Below are positions 60,401 to 64,000 of a stretch of DNA of 64,000 nt, piece after piece. The notes under the pieces were generated by a model. The model was given only the letters and a program-made list of their open reading frames with translations. It did not search any database and was not told the DNA's origin. Where the stretch lies: positions 19,303,898-19,367,897 of the forward strand of contig NC_052350.1 in assembly GCF_009727055.1 (NCBI RefSeq), given 5' to 3'. The position numbers and the translations under genes are program-made. This DNA is from Benincasa hispida (Eukaryota; Streptophyta; Magnoliopsida; Cucurbitales; Cucurbitaceae). How positions within the stretch are numbered: position 1 is the stretch's first letter; each line of letters opens with the position of its first letter.

Positions 60401-62223
60401 TCAAATCTGTCAATTGACCTGGCTTCAGCTTAGGATATGCTGAATATAGATATGACGTGATCAAGTAATCCAGGACAGCATCTCCAAGAAACTCTAATCT
60501 CTGGTCAAACCGGCCAAGATCCATAATATAGCAATATTAAGTAGAAATACAAGAAATTGCAAGTAGAAATGCAGATTATAGCGTACCATTTGAGATGGAA
60601 AGAGAGAGTTCATACCTGGTAACAACCTCCTCCATGCTTGTGGTAAGAAGGATGTACAAGTGCCTGCAGCAGCAGACCTTTATGGAGAAATTGATGACCT
60701 AATGAATCTTGAAATGCAGAGATGTCTGTCCTATCTGCAAGTAGGACATAATTATTGCTTGCCATGAGAGCATCGGTAACTAGTGAAGATTCAAATTCTA
60801 CTTGTATGCCGATCCATTTGAGGAATGCAATTGCAGCTTTGAAGCCACTGTCGACTAGGAATGCTCCTACCAGAGCTTCAACCACATCACTGATAGTTTT
60901 CTTTTGTAACCAGTGATGGCCTTTGCTACACTTGGTCTCACTGGCTCTTGTGTTTGTTGCATCATCGTGAGAATGGATATCTTTTCTAGTTTCCTCGTTA
61001 CAAATTCTTGGGCAAGGACGACCAAGTAAATAAAATTGACTAGGTTCAAATGGCTGGTCACGTATGTATACCTGAAGAAAGAAATGATACATGCACTGAT
61101 ATTATGATCCATGGAATGCGTGTAATCAACTGACTAATAAATGCCAACGCCTATCCAAAGAAAAAAGAGGAAATCATAAATGTCAACATCTGTTGATCAA
61201 TCTCAGGATATATATATACGCAATTTTCCATTATTTGACTTGAGCCCGATTGTTAAAGAAGTGCTTACAATAAATATTTGCTAATGGTCATTGAGATTTG
61301 ACCTAACAGGTTCTTTTCACTGAATCTACAGAATTGTTATAATAAAATCAAATACTAAATCTGAAGATCCATCATCAAAGTTCCCCAAATAGATAAAACA
61401 GATATCACTTTTATTACACTGATGTCATCCCTAATCGAAGTAAAGGAATAATAGAGCAACTAAAAGTCAGATTAACTTGCCCACAACTGATGCTCCAGAT
61501 TTTTCAACACCAATCTTTCAACTCATAGGACGCATGATCAAACAATTACTAACAACCTGACTTCGGAGAGTACATAGTAACTAACAGAGGAATCATAATA
61601 ACAAATTCTAAACAGAGCAAAAGTTCAGTTTCTGTTTACGTTTTTAAGGAAAACAGAAGGCATAAACAATTAAATGGTGAATAAACTTAGCACCTAGGGA
61701 ATTGAAGATCACATGCATCATACCTGTAAATTCTTTCTAGTTGCTAGCTTGAGCAAATTGAAATTTTTCACTAAATAAGAACGTCTTCTTGTAAGTTCTC
61801 CTTCGTCAAACTTGTCGTGGGTAAGAAAAAGGTACCTTGCTACAGCAAATTTAAGGAAAGAGTCACCAAGTATTTCAAGCCTTTCCAGGGAAATGCGTTC
61901 CTGGCACTTCTCAGTAGTGAGTGCTTCCAGAATCTAATAAGAAAACTCACAGCTATTAAAGGCATGAACAGACCAAAATGTCTAGAGAAATTCAAAGCGC
62001 ATGACAAAGCAACCCACTCTGTTAGCAGTAACCTCAGCTCCAGCTGGAAAAGCAGCCGCTAGCCTACACTTCAATTCAATAGCAACAAGCAAATTTTCCA
62101 GACGATGCATAATTGATGGCAACAAAGATATGGAGCTTCCGATATCTTTTGAAAAACCACATATCTTCAACTGACAAAGCTCGGGAGGCAAATCAATAAA
62201 ATATTCTTCCAGATAATGTGCAT
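57494..62223 (-). CDS. DCL4: Dicer-like 4, C-terminal part (partial gene)
   Basis: Minus-strand exons: 62223-62018, 61933-61724, 61071-60616, 60500-60231, 59682-59356, 58786-58459, 57920-57806, 57656-57494; about 691 codons in continuous frame to TGA. Content in order: [19 protein letters not shown] and [19 protein letters not shown], RNase IIIa ([40 protein letters not shown]), RNase IIIb ([40 protein letters not shown]), a first dsRBD ([19 protein letters not shown] to NLILTKLK), a linker, and a second dsRBD ([14 protein letters not shown] to [20 protein letters not shown]). All acidic catalytic positions of both RNase III domains are present. DCL4 cuts long dsRNA into 21-nt siRNAs (trans-acting and antiviral). 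Helicase, DUF283 and PAZ parts lie beyond the window. DCL2 is less likely because of the two full dsRBDs and the LPPEL-RNase IIIa wording. Confidence 0.9.
58011..58453 (-). mobile_element. AACCGAACC-rich hAT-like MITE in a DCL4 intron
   Basis: A 443-base insert rich in AACCGAACC / GGTTTGGTTCGG repeats, with minus-strand end CAGGGTTGG and opposite end AGGAGTGG as imperfect inverted termini. It is flanked by near-identical 8-mers TCTACCTT (58003-58010) and ACTACCTG (58454-58461), as for an 8-bp target duplication. No transposase is present. Confidence 0.6.
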
Positions 62224-62787
62224 CTGTATCAAGATATAGAACTTGTAAATTCTTTTAGAAAAAATAAAAAGCAAATGTACGAAGACTAAGATGGCATCAA
62301 AATTAAACAAGAGCAGTTTGTGTTCATTATTGATTATTGATAAGCCTTTCTTCTTAGTCTTATTAAAATAAAAAGAGATGAACCTTATTAAGCTTCCTCA
62401 ATTTAAAGAAGCACATGTTATTACTTGATCATAATACAGTTAGCAGATGGAAATAGGCATATGTAGTATAAAATTTCAGATACGAGGTTGTGGCTGCCGA
62501 TGGGTTAATTAAATTTAGTTTGCAACTGATTAAACAATTATTGTAATTGAACTTATTGCCATCAGGTAGTGACAATAAAATTGGAAACTGATAGGGAAGA
62601 GAGCACAAGGAAGACAGTCATTAGAAAGCCATTAAGTGAGAGTAATTTAAGAAAAATAAACGTGATAATTGCATTGTGATTGGCCTAGGGAATTATGAAC
62701 ACTGCTATAAGAAGGGAAGGGAGTATAGAATTTTATCCGTTTAATGTGGTCAGGGAGAGGCACAAGATTCTTGATCCAGAAAGGTAC
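62224..62787. other. Probable DCL4 intron sequence
   Basis: AT-rich sequence between the first certain DCL4 exon and the candidate upstream exon. No other feature is seen. Confidence 0.45.
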
Positions 62788-62889
62788 CTGTACTTTCAAA
62801 TTTCCTTTCAACAAACTTTGAACGATAGAATACTTCCGTATTTTTCCTATTGTTGAGGTCAACAGAAACACTCTTTCTTTTTGGTGATT
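62788..62889 (-). CDS. DCL4: Candidate upstream DCL4 exon
   Basis: On the minus strand a 102-base open block reads ESPKRKSVSVDLNNRKNTEV, FYRSKFVERKFEST. It is bounded by an AG acceptor (GCTGAAAG) and a GT donor (ACAG|GTACCT). Its phase fits exactly with the exon at 62223-62018, giving ...[20 protein letters not shown]. Low-complexity Lys/Arg/Ser content means homology cannot be judged by eye; it could be a chance frame. Confidence 0.4.
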
Positions 62890-62939
62890 CTTTCAGCAAA
62901 AAATAAAATAAAATAAAATAAAAAATACAGTTTCCTTCT

Positions 62940-64000
62940 TCTTTTTTTTTTTTTCCCTAATGAAAACAATACTTGTTAAATTAATGAAAAAAGAAGAAGT
63001 AAAAGATACACACTTCCAATCAGAGCATAAAGAAAATAGTAACTGCTGAAATTAGGGTTTTGAGCCCTGGGGGCATTTTTGTCTTTTCATTGTATCCTAG
63101 GGTTTCCCTGTTCTCTATTTAAACGGTTGGTCTACTGTATTCCATTGTATCAATTTCTAATAATAATTCCCTTAACGAAACCTTGGCCACCATTGAGGAA
63201 AACCCAATAGGAGAATCCCAAACCAATAATCCAGATATAACCACTATTATCCAAAAAGCCATTGATAGATACTTCCAAACCCTTCTTCCTCACTTCCATG
63301 AAGACCAGCCGCTGCCGCCCTACCCACCGCCGGCCGTGTCCGTCGAAGTCGCCAACTCCCTCGAAGACCTAATCACCAGCCGAAACACCCAGCCACGCGT
63401 CACCTGCTCGAACCAACCGCACGCGAACGACGATGTGACCCAGCCGCGCGAAACCAGTTCAGCCGCACGAGCGATGTCGGCTCCGACGCACACAGAAGAG
63501 GTCAACCAGCGACCAGCCGCATAAAACCGGTCCGACCGGTCCAGACGATGCCGACCGAAGCTGTGGAGCGCCGATCTGCTGTTTCCGGCGCTGACTGGAC
63601 CAGATCTGTGATGCCCGAGGTCCGATCTGCTATTTCCGGTGCGATTGGTCTAGATCTGTGATGCCCGATGCCGATCGGTCAAGTTCTGTCCTTTGGGAGT
63701 ACCGCCAGCCTTCTCCTCTCAGATCGGAGCCTTATTCCAATCTTTGTCGACCAAAAGACAGATGAAAGAGGTATGGGTATTTTCCAGCAAAGGTATGAGC
63801 AACCAAATGGGGCAGTTTTTGCCGAGTATGGATGAGTTTGGAGGGGGCGAGCCTTCATCATACCACCAGGACCAAGGAAATATAATCAAAGATCGAGTTA
63901 CCTAGTTACAGTTGCAGATTAAACACAAGAACGAGATGTTTCAACAGCAGCTTGCTGCTATTGGGGAAGCCATGGGATTGAAATCCAAGATCCAATAGAT
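62940..64000 (+). mobile_element. Retrotransposon-like sequence at the window end
   Basis: A pyrimidine-rich, LTR-end-like stretch (63050-63170) is followed by a plus frame of 113 codons (63183-63524). That frame has an N-terminal acidic part (IIQKAIDRYFQTLLPHF), then Pro-rich and Arg-rich parts, and is followed by GC-rich broken frames with Gln-rich text near 63907-63995. This looks like the LTR 3' end and Gag start of a plant LTR element, but there is no recognisable catalytic domain and no clear primer-binding site. It lies on the 5' side of the DCL4 exons, probably in an intron. Confidence 0.35.

Noticed and set aside
60500..60524. An ATG start for a separate RNase III protein (MDLGRF...)
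   Set aside because: These codons are intron sequence before an AG acceptor; the frame joins upstream to the HGGGCYQ exon of DCL4.
63183..63524. A host protein-coding gene
   Set aside because: It has no recognisable domain, and its LTR-like upstream sequence and following broken frames suggest retrotransposon Gag.

Overview
This is an AT-rich, repeat-rich stretch of a plant nuclear genome. The evidence is spliced genes with GT-AG introns, a P-type plasma-membrane H+-ATPase ending in the plant 14-3-3 tail, plant class V (GH18) chitinases, a plant Dicer-like protein, and Copia, Gypsy, CACTA and MITE elements. Gene and repeat style suggest a eudicot, and I think a cucurbit is likely, but the sequence alone does not prove the family.

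The left half (1-29 kb) is a small, dispersed GH18 chitinase cluster: an intact two-exon gene (2495-4880, +), an intact three-exon gene (12777-15765, +) and a broken copy (27806-28935, -). The spacers hold a CACTA-type element (5362-8078), several MITE-like foldback repeats, a Copia 3' end with its LTR (16178-17560), two nested LTR-like units (18506-22575) and a second copy of the Copia LTR (24526-25031). The middle (29.6-38.3 kb) is a decayed Ty3/Gypsy chromovirus-like element on the minus strand. It carries a short insertion of organelle DNA (a plastid 16S rRNA piece plus a trnM(CAU) piece). From 38.3 to 43 kb there is a Copia RT scrap, AT-rich sequence, and a tandem repeat framed by self-palindromic ends.

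The right third (43-64 kb) is gene-dense. It holds a complete 14-exon plasma-membrane H+-ATPase of 948 aa (43346-47481, +) and a WDR76/CMR1-type WD40 gene of 520 aa with an E2F-like promoter site (49257-52781, +). On the minus strand are a 430-aa FAD-dependent oxidoreductase with one GC-AG intron (53765-56443) and the C-terminal ~690 codons of a DCL4-type Dicer (57494 to about 62223 or 62889). The 5' part of the DCL4 gene is outside the window, beyond retrotransposon-like sequence.

No operon-like or multi-gene pathway is visible; the genes act separately in chitin defence, proton pumping, DNA-damage or cell-cycle chromatin, redox or tRNA-type chemistry, and RNA silencing. I did not find a clearly new biological system. 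The most unusual signals are a MITE inserted at a DCL4 exon-intron junction so that the splice donor is duplicated, the organelle mosaic inside the Gypsy element, and the palindrome-framed minisatellite. All exon borders were derived by eye from reading frame, splice consensus and family knowledge; all add up to continuous frames.
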